Assembly (NCBI RefSeq): GCF_000725125.1
Contig: NZ_JFCB01000001.1
Location: forward strand, 496,001-560,000
Direction of reading: 5' to 3'
DNA from: Streptomyces toyocaensis
GTDB lineage: Bacteria > Actinomycetota > Actinomycetes > Streptomycetales > Streptomycetaceae
DNA: 64,000 nucleotides
Part shown: positions 1 to 9,113 of the stretch, in pieces
Numbering within the stretch: the first letter of the stretch is position 1
Layout: every line of letters begins with the position of its first letter
The notes under the pieces: model-generated
Database searches by the model: none
What the model saw: only the letters and a program-made list of their open reading frames with translations
What the model was told of the DNA's origin: nothing
Position numbers and translations under genes: made by a program

Positions 1-1
1 C

Positions 2-1306
2 GGCTCCGCCGTCGTCGTGCTGTGCGGCTCCGCCTACCGCAACCGCGGCATCGAGCCGCTGCTGGACGCCGTCCTCGCCTACCTCCCGTCGCCGCTCGAC
101 GTGCCACCGGTGCGCGGTACGTGCGACGACGGCAGCGAGCAGGAGCGGACCGCCGACCCGGCGGCACCGCTGACCGCCCTCGCGTTCAAGGTGAACGCCA
201 CCGCCACCGGGCGGCTGACCTATCTGCGGGTGTACTCGGGCACGATCGAGAAGGGAGACACCGTGTGGGACGCCACCGCACGCCGCACCGAGCGCGTCGG
301 ACGGATCCTGCGTGTGCGGGCCGACCGCCACGACCGGCTGGAGCGTGCGACCGCCGGCGACATCGTCGCCGTGGTCGGGCTGAAGTCCGCCCGCGCGGGC
401 TCCACGCTGTGCGCCCCGGGCGCCCCGCTGGTCCTGGAGCCCCCGGGTGTCGCCGACCCGGTCGTCTCCGTGGCGGTGGAGGCACTGAAGGGTACGGACA
501 CCGGGCGCCTGGCGTCGGCGCTGGCGCGGCTCGCGGAGGAGGACCCCTCGCTGGTCGTGCGCACCGATCCGGAGACCGCCCAGACGGTGCTGTCCGGCAT
601 GGGCGAGCTGCATCTGGAGGTCGCGGTGGAGAAGATCCGGAGGGAGCAGGGGCTGGGCGTCAACGTGGGCCGGCAGCGGGTGAGTTACCGGGAGACCGTC
701 GGTGGAGGAGTGTCCGGGTTCGTGTTCCGGCACGTCAAACAGGACGGCGGCGCGGGTCAGTTCGCCCAAGTGGTCCTGGACGTGGAACCGCTGGACTCGC
801 CGGAGGCCGGTTTCGAGTTCCGCTCGACGGTCGTCGGCGGGCGCGTGCCGCAGGAGTACGTCCGTGCCGTCGAGGCCGGCTGCCGGGACGCGCTCACCGA
901 GGGGCCCCTCGGAGGGCACCCGGTGACGGGCCTGCGGGTGACGCTCACCGACGGTTCGACGCACGTCAAGGACTCCTCCGAAACCGCGTTCCGCACCGCG
1001 GGCCGGCTCGGACTGCGGGATGCCCTGCGGGCGTGCGCGATGGTGCTGCTGGAGCCGGTCGCCGAGGTCACGGTCACCGTGCCGCAGGACGCGGTGGGGT
1101 CCGTGCTCGGTGACCTGGCGGCGCGGCGCGGCCGGGTGAGCGGCTCGGCCACCCGGGCGGGCGCGGCGGTCGTCACCGCGACCGTGCCGCTGGGCGAACT
1201 CTTCGGCTACGCCACCCGGTTGCGCAGCCGCACCCAGGGCCGCGGCACCTTCACCACCCGGCCGACCGGTTACGCACCGGCACCGGCCGAAGCGCCCGCG
1301 CGGTGA
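2..1306 (+). CDS. EF-G-like translational GTPase, C-terminal part (cut by window edge)
   Basis: Ribosomal translocase family; only the part after the GTPase domain is in the window. The open frame runs in from base 2 with V-L-C-G-S-A-Y-R-N-R-G, the end of the EF-G G domain, followed by the linker PSPLDVP. Then come domain 2 (beta barrel with A-F-K-V), domain III (GMGELHLEV), domain IV (RVSYRET ... HVKQDGGAGQFAQV) and domain V ending R-T-Q-G-R-G-T-F. A complete EF-G is about 700 residues; about 434 are visible. Several positions differ from housekeeping EF-G, including the shortened domain IV, so this is more likely a second copy (FusB-like) than the essential fusA, and no rpsL/rpsG/tuf neighbours are seen. 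A tetracycline-resistance-type ribosomal protection protein is the alternative. Confidence 0.85.
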   Translation, partial: GSAVVVLCGSAYRNRGIEPLLDAVLAYLPSPLDVPPVRGTCDDGSEQERTADPAAPLTALAFKVNATATGRLTYLRVYSGTIEKGDTVWDATARRTERVGRILRVRADRHDRLERATAGDIVAVVGLKSARAGSTLCAPGAPLVLEPPGVADPVVSVAVEALKGTDTGRLASALARLAEEDPSLVVRTDPETAQTVLSGMGELHLEVAVEKIRREQGLGVNVGRQRVSYRETVGGGVSGFVFRHVKQDGGAGQFAQVVLDVEPLDSPEAGFEFRSTVVGGRVPQEYVRAVEAGCRDALTEGPLGGHPVTGLRVTLTDGSTHVKDSSETAFRTAGRLGLRDALRACAMVLLEPVAEVTVTVPQDAVGSVLGDLAARRGRVSGSATRAGAAVVTATVPLGELFGYATRLRSRTQGRGTFTTRPTGYAPAPAEAPAR

Positions 1307-1331
1307 CGCGCTGACGCGGTGGCCGGTCCCC

Positions 1332-1368
1332 GGCGGTCCCTCCCCCGCCCAGTGGGGGAGGGACCGCC
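1332..1368. terminator. Bidirectional hairpin terminator
   Basis: A perfect 15-bp stem (arms 1332-1346 and 1354-1368) with a 7-base loop lies between the convergent EF-G-like gene and the beta-helix gene. It probably ends transcription from both sides. Confidence 0.8.
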
Positions 1369-1373
1369 ACCGG

Positions 1374-3167
1374 TCAGGGGTAGGACACCACCACCGACGG
1401 CACGGTGTTCGTGCCCGAGGTCGGCGCTCCGGTGTCGTTGATGACGCACTCGTACTGCCCGTGCCCGCTCAGGGAAATGACCATCAGGTGGTGGAAGCGC
1501 ACCCCGGGCCGCTCCGGGGCGGCGAAGCCGTGGTGCTGGACGATCGTCGGGTCGACGTTGTAGTAGCAGTAGCTGCCCATGCCCCAGCCCTCGTGGGTGG
1601 TGACGTGGTCGCCGACCTTGTAGGCGGCGTAGCCCTTGAGCGAGCCGTTCTGGATCGCGGCCTGGTTCGGGGCGTCGTAGGCCTTCTCGTTCTGGAAGAA
1701 GATCGTGCGGCCGCGTTCGCCGTTCCACTGCACGTCGTACTTGTTGAAGTGCTCGACGAACAGGCCGGTGGCGAGGACGTCGTGGCCGTTGACGACGACA
1801 CCGAAGTCGCAGCGGTTGGTCTCCCAGCCCACACCCTCGCCGTGGTCGGCGCGCCAGACCCAGGTGTGGTCGATGATGGTGTGCCGGGCGTTGACCACCA
1901 TGCTGGTGGTCGCCCTGCCGGGGCCCGCACCGCCGATCCGGATGAAGACGTCCTGGACGGTGATGGGGTTGGCGGCGTGGTTCTGGCAGGCGCCGCGCGG
2001 CCCGACCTCCAGCAGGACCGGGGAGTTGACCGTTCCGGCGTCGATCAGGAAGCCGGCCAGTCGTACGCCGTCGACGTCGGCGACCTTCAGTGCGGTGACG
2101 CCGTTGTCGGGGACGAGGGTGGCGTAGCCGAGGCCCAGGACGACCGTGTTCGGCCGGTTCACCCGGACCGGCTGGTCGACGTGGTAGATGCCGGGCGTGA
2201 GCAGCAGGTGCAGGCCCTGCTCGAGCGCCCGGTTGAGGGTGGCCGAAGAGTCGCCCGGCTGCGCGACGTAGAAGCGCTCCAGCGGCAGGGAGGTGCCGCG
2301 CGGGGTGCCGCTGCCCCAGGTGACGCCGCGCGCGTTCCTCCGCAGTGCCGGCAGGAAGACGCGGTACTTCTCGCCGTCGAGGTACAGGAAGGGCTTCTCG
2401 CGGGAGATCGGCGTCGTGTCGAGCGTGGTGTACGGCGGGTCCGGGAAGCTCTGCGCGGGGGCGCCCTCGACGCCGGAGAACACCATGTTCCACACGGCGT
2501 TGGTCCAGCCGCCGACCGAGCTTTCCCGGGTGTACCACTGCTGCTGCGAGTAGGGGCCGACCGTGCCGTCGATCCGGCTGTCGGCGATGTAACCGCCGCT
2601 GGCCCAACCGTAGGTGGAGGAGGCGAGGTTGAGGTCGCCGCGTACGTGCATCCGGCGGAACGGCGCGGCCTGGGCGACCGCCCAGCGGTTGGTGCCGTTG
2701 GCCGGGACGAGGGCCAGGTTCTCCGCCGAACGCCAGAAGTTCTGAGTGGCGTTGCCGTCGAACCAGCCGGCGTCGACCGTCAGGTCGCCGTGGATGGTGG
2801 TGTCGTCGGGGGACAGGCCGAGGCCGGAGACGGAGGTGTAGAAGCCGAGCTGGGCGTTGAGCCCGTGGTAGGCGCCGGGCTTGAAGAAGAACTGGTAGCG
2901 GCCGGGGCCGAACTGGTCCTCCTCCTGCCGGGCGAACACCTCGTCCAGCCTGGCCTGGATGCCCGGCGTGGACGGGTCGAAGACGATCACGTTGGGGCCG
3001 AGGTCGCCGCCGCCCTGCAGCCGGCGAGGTCCCCCGTGCCCGGCCGCGGGCGCGGCGGCGGCCGCCGAGGGCAGTGCGGCCAGCACGGGAGCGGCTGCCG
3101 CGGCGCCGAGAACGGTGCGGCGGCCGACGGCGGGCGGCCGGGGAGAAGAGGGGGAGTCGGACGTCAT
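1374..3167 (-). CDS. Tat-secreted right-handed beta-helix protein (pectate-lyase-like fold)
   Basis: Predicted exported protein of 597 residues. The N terminus has the twin-arginine pattern V-G-R-R-T-V-L-G followed by an alanine-rich hydrophobic stretch ending near residue 40. The mature part has two segments rich in short beta-strand repeats: an N-terminal GGGDLGPNV...GRYQFFFKPGAY block and a C-terminal block from about residue 330 (TPGIYHVDQPVRV, VLGLGYATLVP). This is the layout of GH55-like or pectate-lyase-like helices. Homologues are often labelled coagulation factor 5/8 or adenylyl cyclase without basis. ATG at 3167 is preceded by GGAGAG, supporting this start. A polysaccharide substrate is inferred from the fold, the secretion signal and the upstream LacI-type operator; no catalytic residues were assigned. 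Confidence 0.75.
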   Translation of the reverse strand: MTSDSPSSPRPPAVGRRTVLGAAAAAPVLAALPSAAAAAPAAGHGGPRRLQGGGDLGPNVIVFDPSTPGIQARLDEVFARQEEDQFGPGRYQFFFKPGAYHGLNAQLGFYTSVSGLGLSPDDTTIHGDLTVDAGWFDGNATQNFWRSAENLALVPANGTNRWAVAQAAPFRRMHVRGDLNLASSTYGWASGGYIADSRIDGTVGPYSQQQWYTRESSVGGWTNAVWNMVFSGVEGAPAQSFPDPPYTTLDTTPISREKPFLYLDGEKYRVFLPALRRNARGVTWGSGTPRGTSLPLERFYVAQPGDSSATLNRALEQGLHLLLTPGIYHVDQPVRVNRPNTVVLGLGYATLVPDNGVTALKVADVDGVRLAGFLIDAGTVNSPVLLEVGPRGACQNHAANPITVQDVFIRIGGAGPGRATTSMVVNARHTIIDHTWVWRADHGEGVGWETNRCDFGVVVNGHDVLATGLFVEHFNKYDVQWNGERGRTIFFQNEKAYDAPNQAAIQNGSLKGYAAYKVGDHVTTHEGWGMGSYCYYNVDPTIVQHHGFAAPERPGVRFHHLMVISLSGHGQYECVINDTGAPTSGTNTVPSVVVSYP

Positions 3168-3210
3168 GGGGTGGCTCTCCTGGTTCGGGAAGTGAACGGC
3201 GTGGGGTGCT

Positions 3211-3222
3211 GAGAGCGCTCTC
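3211..3222. promoter_or_regulatory. LacI-family-type operator palindrome
   Basis: GAGAGCGCTCTC is a perfect 12-bp palindrome centred on GCGC, 44 bases before the beta-helix gene start. It has the core shape of Streptomyces sugar-responsive LacI/CebR operators (GGGAGCGCTCCC). The rest of the 439-bp gap (3168-3606) shows an AT-richer patch around 3317-3345 and the terminator at 3542-3571, but no gene. Confidence 0.5.
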
Positions 3223-3541
3223 TCGCCGCTGAATGGTTCATCCGTGGAAGGCGCGCGTCAAGAGGGGCGGCGCGACTCGGGCGGGTCCGTCCAGGCCCTT
3301 GACGGACCGATACCGAACCGCTTAACTCACGTCTTGAATTAAGCCATGTGGCGCTGTCTGCGCCGGTGCCGCGCCACGGCATGCCCGCCGCCGCCGTGGC
3401 ACCGTCCGCATCGCGGCGGCGGCGTCCGGGGCGGTGCATCCCCGGTGGACCCCGACGACGCCGTCCGTGCCGCCCACCGGTGAGCCTCCGCGGACACTCC
3501 CGGAGGAAGCGCCGCCCGCACTGCCCGACGACACTTCCGTC

Positions 3542-3571
3542 GGGCAGCACGGGCGGCCGGCCGTGCTGCCC
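3542..3571 (-). terminator. Hairpin terminator of the MoxR/VWA operon
   Basis: Arms 3542-3552 and 3561-3571 form a perfect 11-bp stem with an 8-base loop, 36 bases beyond the stop of the DUF5682 gene on the minus strand. Confidence 0.7.
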
Positions 3572-3606
3572 GTGCTGCCACGGGCGGCCGGCCGGCTCGT
3601 CAGCGG

Positions 3607-6516
3607 TCAGTCACCGGTGAGCAACGACGCCAGCGCCCCGGCCGTCGCGGGATGACGGCTCGTCAGTACGGCGCCCGACGGGCCGGGACCGGCCGTCACC
3701 CACGCCTCGGCGCAGCCCAGCAGCCCCGCCACCGCGTCACAGGCCGCCGGATACGCGGCCAGCAGTCCCACGCCCCGCGCGGCCGGGGCCTCGGACGGCG
3801 CCCAGCCTCCCTCACAGCCGAGCACCCCCGCCACCGCGTCGCACGTCGCCGGGTGCGCCGTGAGCAGTGCCGCGCCACGGCGGACACCGGCCACGGGCTT
3901 GGCGGCGAACGGATCGGCCTCCGGCATCCGCCACGGCGGCGTCCACGCGTCCAGCGCCGCCAGCCGCCCCGGGAAGATCCGCCCCGCCTCCCGGATCAGC
4001 AGCGGGGCGAGATCCCCGGCGCCGGAGCGCAGGGTGGTGATCAGGAGCGGCAGCCACGGCAGCAGCACCGCGTCCGGCAGCCGTCCGAAGGCGTTCGACA
4101 CCGCCTCCACGACCACGTCCGCCAGCCCCGGAACCGGCTCCAGGGCCTGCACGAAACCGCTGAGGTAGCGCGGGTAGGCGGGCACCACCAGCGGGTTGTC
4201 CAGCAGCGCCTCGCACCGCGTCCGCAGCTCCGCCCGGGACAGGGTGCCGAGCTGCACCTGCGCCGCCCACAGCAGGGCCGTCTTCGACGGGTCGTCGGGG
4301 TGCGACTGGGCGACCGCCAGCTCCAGCTGGGTCCGGTCGCAGCCCAGCGACAGCGCGAGGCTCTCCATGCTGAACAGGAAGCCGAGCATCGCCGCGACCT
4401 GACCCACCGTCGCGTCCTCGTCACGGAAGGCCGTCGGCAGCAGCGTGCAGTAGTGGGCGTAACCCGTCTTCACGAAGGACTCGATCCAGCCCGGCAGCAC
4501 CGGCTCGCTGGTCCGGTAGTACGCCAGCAGCGCACGCGCCCGGCGCAGCACCTCCGGCGCCCCGTCGACACCGCGCTCCGCGGCGAGCACCTTCAGCGCG
4601 TGCGTGCCCAGCTCGTCGGCGAGACGGCGGCCGCGCAGGTACAGCAGCGTGTCCTCGACCGCCGCCAGCACGGTCGCCGTGGTCGCCTGCGGCCCGTACG
4701 CCTCGCGCCGCAGCCGCTGCTCCAGCACCTGTTCGAGGCTGACGCCCTCGTAGCCGAGTTCGATGAGGGCCCGCTGGTGGGTGCCGATGGCCAGGTCCCA
4801 GGACTCCTGGATCGACCGCTCACCGAGCCGCCGCTCGCCCATGATCGGCCGCGCGGCGCCGTGCGGCATGAGCCGCCGCAGCATCCACAGGATGTCGGAG
4901 CACGCCTGAAGTTCCGGCCGGGACGTCATGTCGAGGAGCGCCCGCTGCACGCCCCGCTGCTGCAGCTTCAGCCCCAGCGGTTCGAGCCGGTCGTACACGT
5001 CGCGGGCGAGCGGCGGCAGTGCCTCGTAGCCCACCTGGCCGATCCGGTCGCCGCCCATCATGATCTCGACGAGCCGCCGCACGTCCCGCCGCCCGGGGAC
5101 GCTGTCCTTCTCTATGCAGGTGACCGCCGCGTCCTGGAAGTCGTACGGCGTCGGCTTGGCACGGTCCCGCATGCCGGCGAGCAGGATCGACGTCTCGAAC
5201 ACGGCGATGGCGTCGGCGGTGGAGGCGAGGTAGCCGTTGCGGCGGGCCGCCCGCACGATGTCCACCGACCAGCCGAGCAGTTCGGCCTCGTCCAGACCGT
5301 CCAGCACCGGCGGCCGGCGCAGGAACCCGGACAGCCTGTCCCCGGCGTCCGCGGACGGGGCAGCCGCGACGACCGGGGCGGCGGCCGCCTTCCTCCTCCC
5401 GGTCTTCTTCGTCCCCGCCTGGCCGTCCAGCCGGTACGGCGTCACCCGGGTCCGCTTCAGGCTCTTCGCCCACTCCGTCGCCGCGATCGACATCGAACCG
5501 GCCGCCAGGCCGAACTGCGCCTCGATCGCCGCGTGACTGGACGGGATCAGCCCGTACTGCCAGGTGGTGGCGGTACGCGGCGGGATCGTGAACGTGCCGG
5601 TGCCGCCGTGCACCCCGAACTCCTCGACACGGCTCGCGGCGTGGAACGCCCCGCACACGTACAGGCAGTCCTCCGGATCCGTGCCCGTCGCCGCCAGGTG
5701 CTCACGCATCCGTGTCCACATGTACCGCTCGCGGTCCTCGTCCACCCGCACCCGGGCACCGTCGCCCGGGGCGAGCCGCCGGAACAGACTGCCGATGAGG
5801 AACATCACCTGGCGGTAGGTGTCGTGGTCGGCGGCGCCGTCACCGAGCGGCACCTCGACGTACTGGTGCCACCACTCCGACCAGTGCCGCACCTTGCCGT
5901 GGCGCAGCAGATGCTCCTCCAGCTCGGCGAAGCGCGGCCGCAGGTCGCCGATCTCCACGCCGACGGCCTCACCGTGCAGCGCGGCCTCCTCCTCGGCCGG
6001 GGGCTCGCCGCCCTCCGGGGCCCGGTCGCCCCTGCCGTCCCACTGGAAGACGTGGTCCGAGGACCGGTCGACGAGGACCAGTTCCACCCCCGGGGTGTCC
6101 AGGGCGTAGGCGACGGCCTGGTACTCGGCGGACGCCTCGGTGATCGGCGCGACGACCGACAACGGCGCCCACTCCTGGGGGAAGCCGTCGACATCGCCGG
6201 CGAACGCCTGCACCGCCACCGGAAGCCGGCAGTTGCGCAGCTCCGTCAGCAGCGGCGCCAGGTCCTCGCACAGCTCCAGGTACACCACCTTCGGCTGCTT
6301 CTCCCGGAGCCGCCGGGCCATGGCGAGCGCCGAGGCGGGGGAGTGGTGACAGACCGGGAAGATCTCCAGCGGCTCGCGCGCCGCGCGGTCCACGTCGTCG
6401 ACCATGCCGAGGAGGATGCCCTCCAGGGCGTCCGGCCCGCCCGCGAACGCGGCCGCCGCCTCCTGCAGTTGACCGCGCAGCGCCGCGAACGACGTGCTCT
6501 CCCGGGGCCCGCTCAT
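3607..6516 (-). CDS. DUF5682 family protein, last gene of a MoxR/VWA operon
   Basis: A 969-residue cytosolic protein without signal peptide or TM segment. The N-terminal third carries EIFPVCHHSPASALAMARRLR, YLELCEDLAPLL and YVCGAFHAA, a pattern that recalls the ChaN/TraB/EreA-like hydrolase fold in vWA-MoxR systems (inference). The middle and C-terminal parts are helical and unassigned. The far C terminus repeats a short unit three times (AALLTAHPATCDAVAGVLGC, GLLAAYPAACDAVAGLLGC, AVLTSRHPATAGALASLL), a small internal duplication. The start overlaps the AAA ATPase stop (ATGA), so the two are translationally coupled. The family is recognised from memory of Streptomyces annotations; its biochemical activity is unknown. 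Confidence 0.75.
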   Translation of the reverse strand: MSGPRESTSFAALRGQLQEAAAAFAGGPDALEGILLGMVDDVDRAAREPLEIFPVCHHSPASALAMARRLREKQPKVVYLELCEDLAPLLTELRNCRLPVAVQAFAGDVDGFPQEWAPLSVVAPITEASAEYQAVAYALDTPGVELVLVDRSSDHVFQWDGRGDRAPEGGEPPAEEEAALHGEAVGVEIGDLRPRFAELEEHLLRHGKVRHWSEWWHQYVEVPLGDGAADHDTYRQVMFLIGSLFRRLAPGDGARVRVDEDRERYMWTRMREHLAATGTDPEDCLYVCGAFHAASRVEEFGVHGGTGTFTIPPRTATTWQYGLIPSSHAAIEAQFGLAAGSMSIAATEWAKSLKRTRVTPYRLDGQAGTKKTGRRKAAAAPVVAAAPSADAGDRLSGFLRRPPVLDGLDEAELLGWSVDIVRAARRNGYLASTADAIAVFETSILLAGMRDRAKPTPYDFQDAAVTCIEKDSVPGRRDVRRLVEIMMGGDRIGQVGYEALPPLARDVYDRLEPLGLKLQQRGVQRALLDMTSRPELQACSDILWMLRRLMPHGAARPIMGERRLGERSIQESWDLAIGTHQRALIELGYEGVSLEQVLEQRLRREAYGPQATTATVLAAVEDTLLYLRGRRLADELGTHALKVLAAERGVDGAPEVLRRARALLAYYRTSEPVLPGWIESFVKTGYAHYCTLLPTAFRDEDATVGQVAAMLGFLFSMESLALSLGCDRTQLELAVAQSHPDDPSKTALLWAAQVQLGTLSRAELRTRCEALLDNPLVVPAYPRYLSGFVQALEPVPGLADVVVEAVSNAFGRLPDAVLLPWLPLLITTLRSGAGDLAPLLIREAGRIFPGRLAALDAWTPPWRMPEADPFAAKPVAGVRRGAALLTAHPATCDAVAGVLGCEGGWAPSEAPAARGVGLLAAYPAACDAVAGLLGCAEAWVTAGPGPSGAVLTSRHPATAGALASLLTGD

Positions 6517-7637
6517 GACAGGGTGGCGATCGCGTCGCGGCCGCCCTCCAGGAACTCGGGCCAGGAGCCGCCCTCGTCCTTGCTGCGCGGCTCGACGACC
6601 CCGTGCAGGTACTTGTTGAGGATGGCCAGGTCCTCCGGCTCGCGCCGGGTGAGCGAACCGACCAGCGAGGAGGCCAGGGTGCGCGCGGTGAGGGCGCGCT
6701 CGCCGAAGAAGTTGCTGTGCAGGACCGCGTCCTCCAGCACACCGATCTGCTCGGCCGTCGACAGGGCCGACTCCAGCTTCTCGTCGTCGCTGCCGGCCGC
6801 CGCGGCGGAGGCGCGCAGGTCGGCGAAGCTCTGCAGCAGCACGTCGAGCAGGGTCGGCGGCACGTCCAGCTCGATCGAGTGCCGGCGCAGCAGCTCCTCG
6901 GTGCGGAAGCGGACGATCTCCGCCTCGCTCCTCCTGTTCGTCACGACCGGGATGCGGACGAAGTTGAAGCGCCGCTTCAGCGCGGAGGAGAGGTCGTTGA
7001 CGCCCCGGTCGCGGCTGTTGGCCGTGGCGATGATCGAGAAGCCCGGCTTGGCGAACACGATGTTGTCGTCGCCGCCCCCGCTCTCCAGCTCGGGCACGGA
7101 GATGTACTTCTCGGAGAGGATCGAGATCAGCGCGTCCTGGACGTCACTCGTGGACCGGGTCAGTTCCTCGAAGCGGCCGATGGCGCCCGCCTCCATCGCG
7201 GTCATGATCGGCGAGGGGATCATCGACTCCCGCGACTGCCCCTTGGCGATGACCATCGACACGTTCCACGAGTACTTGATGTGGTCCTCGGTGGTGCCGG
7301 CCGTGCCCTGCACCACCAGCGTGGAGTTGCGGCAGATCGCGGCGGACAGCAGCTCGGCCAGCCAGCTCTTGCCCGTGCCCGGGTCGCCGATGAGCAGCAG
7401 ACCGCGGTCGGAGGCGAGGGTGACGATGGACCGCTCGACGAAGCTCCGGTCACCGAACCACTTCTGCGACACCTCCCGGTCCAGCCCGTCGGCCCGCTCC
7501 GAGCCGAGGATGAACAGGCGGACCATCTTCGGCGACAGGCGCCACGAGAACGGCTTGGGGTTGTCGTCGATCGACTCCAGCCAGTCGAGCTCCTCGGCGT
7601 ACTTGATCTCGGCGGGCGCGCGCAGCAGGTCGGACAT
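6513..7637 (-). CDS. MoxR-type AAA ATPase
   Basis: AAA+ ATPase of 374 residues. Walker A is GDPGTGKS at residues 84-91; sensor-1 region is SIIATANSRDRG; the arginine-finger region is SALKRRFNF. The Walker B position reads GRFEELTR, weaker than the usual hydrophobic-DE form. MoxR ATPases act as ring chaperones that remodel or metallate partner proteins together with VWA adaptors, and a VWA gene lies directly upstream. Start ATG at 7637 is preceded by GAAAGG and lies 57 bases after the VWA stop; its stop overlaps the DUF5682 start by four bases. Function is inferred from family and context. Confidence 0.88.
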   Translation of the reverse strand: MSDLLRAPAEIKYAEELDWLESIDDNPKPFSWRLSPKMVRLFILGSERADGLDREVSQKWFGDRSFVERSIVTLASDRGLLLIGDPGTGKSWLAELLSAAICRNSTLVVQGTAGTTEDHIKYSWNVSMVIAKGQSRESMIPSPIMTAMEAGAIGRFEELTRSTSDVQDALISILSEKYISVPELESGGGDDNIVFAKPGFSIIATANSRDRGVNDLSSALKRRFNFVRIPVVTNRRSEAEIVRFRTEELLRRHSIELDVPPTLLDVLLQSFADLRASAAAAGSDDEKLESALSTAEQIGVLEDAVLHSNFFGERALTARTLASSLVGSLTRREPEDLAILNKYLHGVVEPRSKDEGGSWPEFLEGGRDAIATLS

Positions 7638-7694
7638 GAGGGGAAAGCCTTTCGTACGGGGATGATCAGAGGGAGACGTGGGGCGCTTCGCCGG

Positions 7695-9113
7695 TCACGT
7701 GAGGAACGTCTTGAGCTCGTGCACGAGCTTCTTGATGTGGCCGGAGATCACCGGCGTACCGAGGTCCTTGAACTTCTCCCGGAACCACGGGTTGACGCTG
7801 CCGCGCCCGGAGCTGGTCACCGAACCCACCGGGATGAACTTCGCCCCCGAGCGGTGGATGGCGGCCATGCTCTCGAACAGCTCGTCCGTGCGCCACTCGT
7901 AGAAGTCGGAGATCCACACCACGACCGTGTTGCGCGGCTCGGCGATCTTCGGCTGGGCGAGCGCCATCGCGACCGTGCCGTCGGTGCCGCCGCCGAGCTT
8001 GGTGCGCAGCAGCGTCTCGAACGGGTCGTGCGACCAGGGCGTGAGGTCCAGCGCCTGCGTGTCGTACGCGATGAGGTGCACGTCGACCTTCGGCAGCCCG
8101 GCGAAGATGGACGCCAGGATGGTGCAGTTGACCATCGAGTCGACCATGGAACCCGACTGGTCCACGACCACGATCAGCCGCTGCGGTGTCGTCCTGCGGC
8201 TGGTGTGCCGGTAGTAGAGCCGGTCGACGTAGAGCCGCTCCTCCTCCGGGCTCCAGTTGGTGAGGTTCTTCCAGATGGTGCGGTCGAGATCGAGATTGCG
8301 GAACACCCGCTTGGGCGGGACCGACCGGTCGATGTCGCCGACCGTGGCCTTCTCCACCTGGCTGCGCAGGACCTGGGCCACCTCGTCGACGTAACGCCGG
8401 ATCAGCGCCTTGGCGTTGGCCAGGGCCACCCCGGAGAGGTTGTCCTTGTCCCGCAGCAACTGCTCGATCAGCGACATGCTCGGCGTCAGCCGGGACGCCA
8501 GGGCGGGATCGGCCAGCACCTCGCGCAGATGCATCCGCTTGACGAGACCGGCCTCGATCGAGCCCAGCTCGGGCCCGATCTCGGGAATCAGCCGGCTGAG
8601 GTCGGGCGCGGGCCCGCCGACACCCGTACCGGTGGGGCTGACACCCCCTCCGGCCCCGGCCCGCCGGCCCCCACCGCCGCGCAGGTCACCGGGCCGGCAG
8701 CCCAGCGCCCGCTCCAGCCAGCCCGCGTCGGACTGCCAGCGGGCCAGTTGCTCGGCGGTGACGGTGCCGGAGCCGGTGGCGAAGACGTTCAGCAGCACCT
8801 TCGACACGAGCGCGGCGCGTCGCACCTCCGCCGCCCGGTCACGCGTGCCCTCCTCGTCCGGCCCGGGCGTCATCAGCCCGTCGAACTCGGCCGCCAGCTC
8901 CGGGTGCCGCTGCATCACGGAGTCGACCGACGCCCCCGGATCGAGCAGCGCGGACGGCAGACCGATGTCCTCGACCACGGCGACACTCGCCGCCTCAAGC
9001 GACGCCTGCTCCTCCGGATCGAAGAGCCGGGCCAGCAGACGCCAGTAGAGCACCTGCCGCCGGTTCTCGTCGGGATCGGGCGCCGGGATCCCCCCGCTCC
9101 TGTCCTCGCTCAT
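7695..9113 (-). CDS. VWA domain protein (CoxE-like partner of MoxR)
   Basis: 472 residues. A helical N-terminal half (1-250) is split by a glycine/proline-rich linker (residues 144-168). The C-terminal half is a von Willebrand A domain with an intact MIDAS motif D318-Q-S-G-S322, a later glycine-rich G-G-G-T-D-G-T loop and an I-S-D-F acidic position. VWA proteins of this kind bind metal at the MIDAS and pair with MoxR ATPases, which fits the adjacent gene. The start overlaps the preceding gene's stop (ATGA). No signal peptide, so the complex is cytosolic. Confidence 0.88.
   Translation of the reverse strand: MSEDRSGGIPAPDPDENRRQVLYWRLLARLFDPEEQASLEAASVAVVEDIGLPSALLDPGASVDSVMQRHPELAAEFDGLMTPGPDEEGTRDRAAEVRRAALVSKVLLNVFATGSGTVTAEQLARWQSDAGWLERALGCRPGDLRGGGGRRAGAGGGVSPTGTGVGGPAPDLSRLIPEIGPELGSIEAGLVKRMHLREVLADPALASRLTPSMSLIEQLLRDKDNLSGVALANAKALIRRYVDEVAQVLRSQVEKATVGDIDRSVPPKRVFRNLDLDRTIWKNLTNWSPEEERLYVDRLYYRHTSRRTTPQRLIVVVDQSGSMVDSMVNCTILASIFAGLPKVDVHLIAYDTQALDLTPWSHDPFETLLRTKLGGGTDGTVAMALAQPKIAEPRNTVVVWISDFYEWRTDELFESMAAIHRSGAKFIPVGSVTSSGRGSVNPWFREKFKDLGTPVISGHIKKLVHELKTFLT

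Noticed and set aside
3652-7665. A 1337-codon plus-strand open frame opposite the DUF5682/MoxR genes
   Set aside because: It is the complement shadow of high-GC coding sequence; it is Arg/His/Gly-rich and has no motif, whereas the minus strand encodes clear domains.
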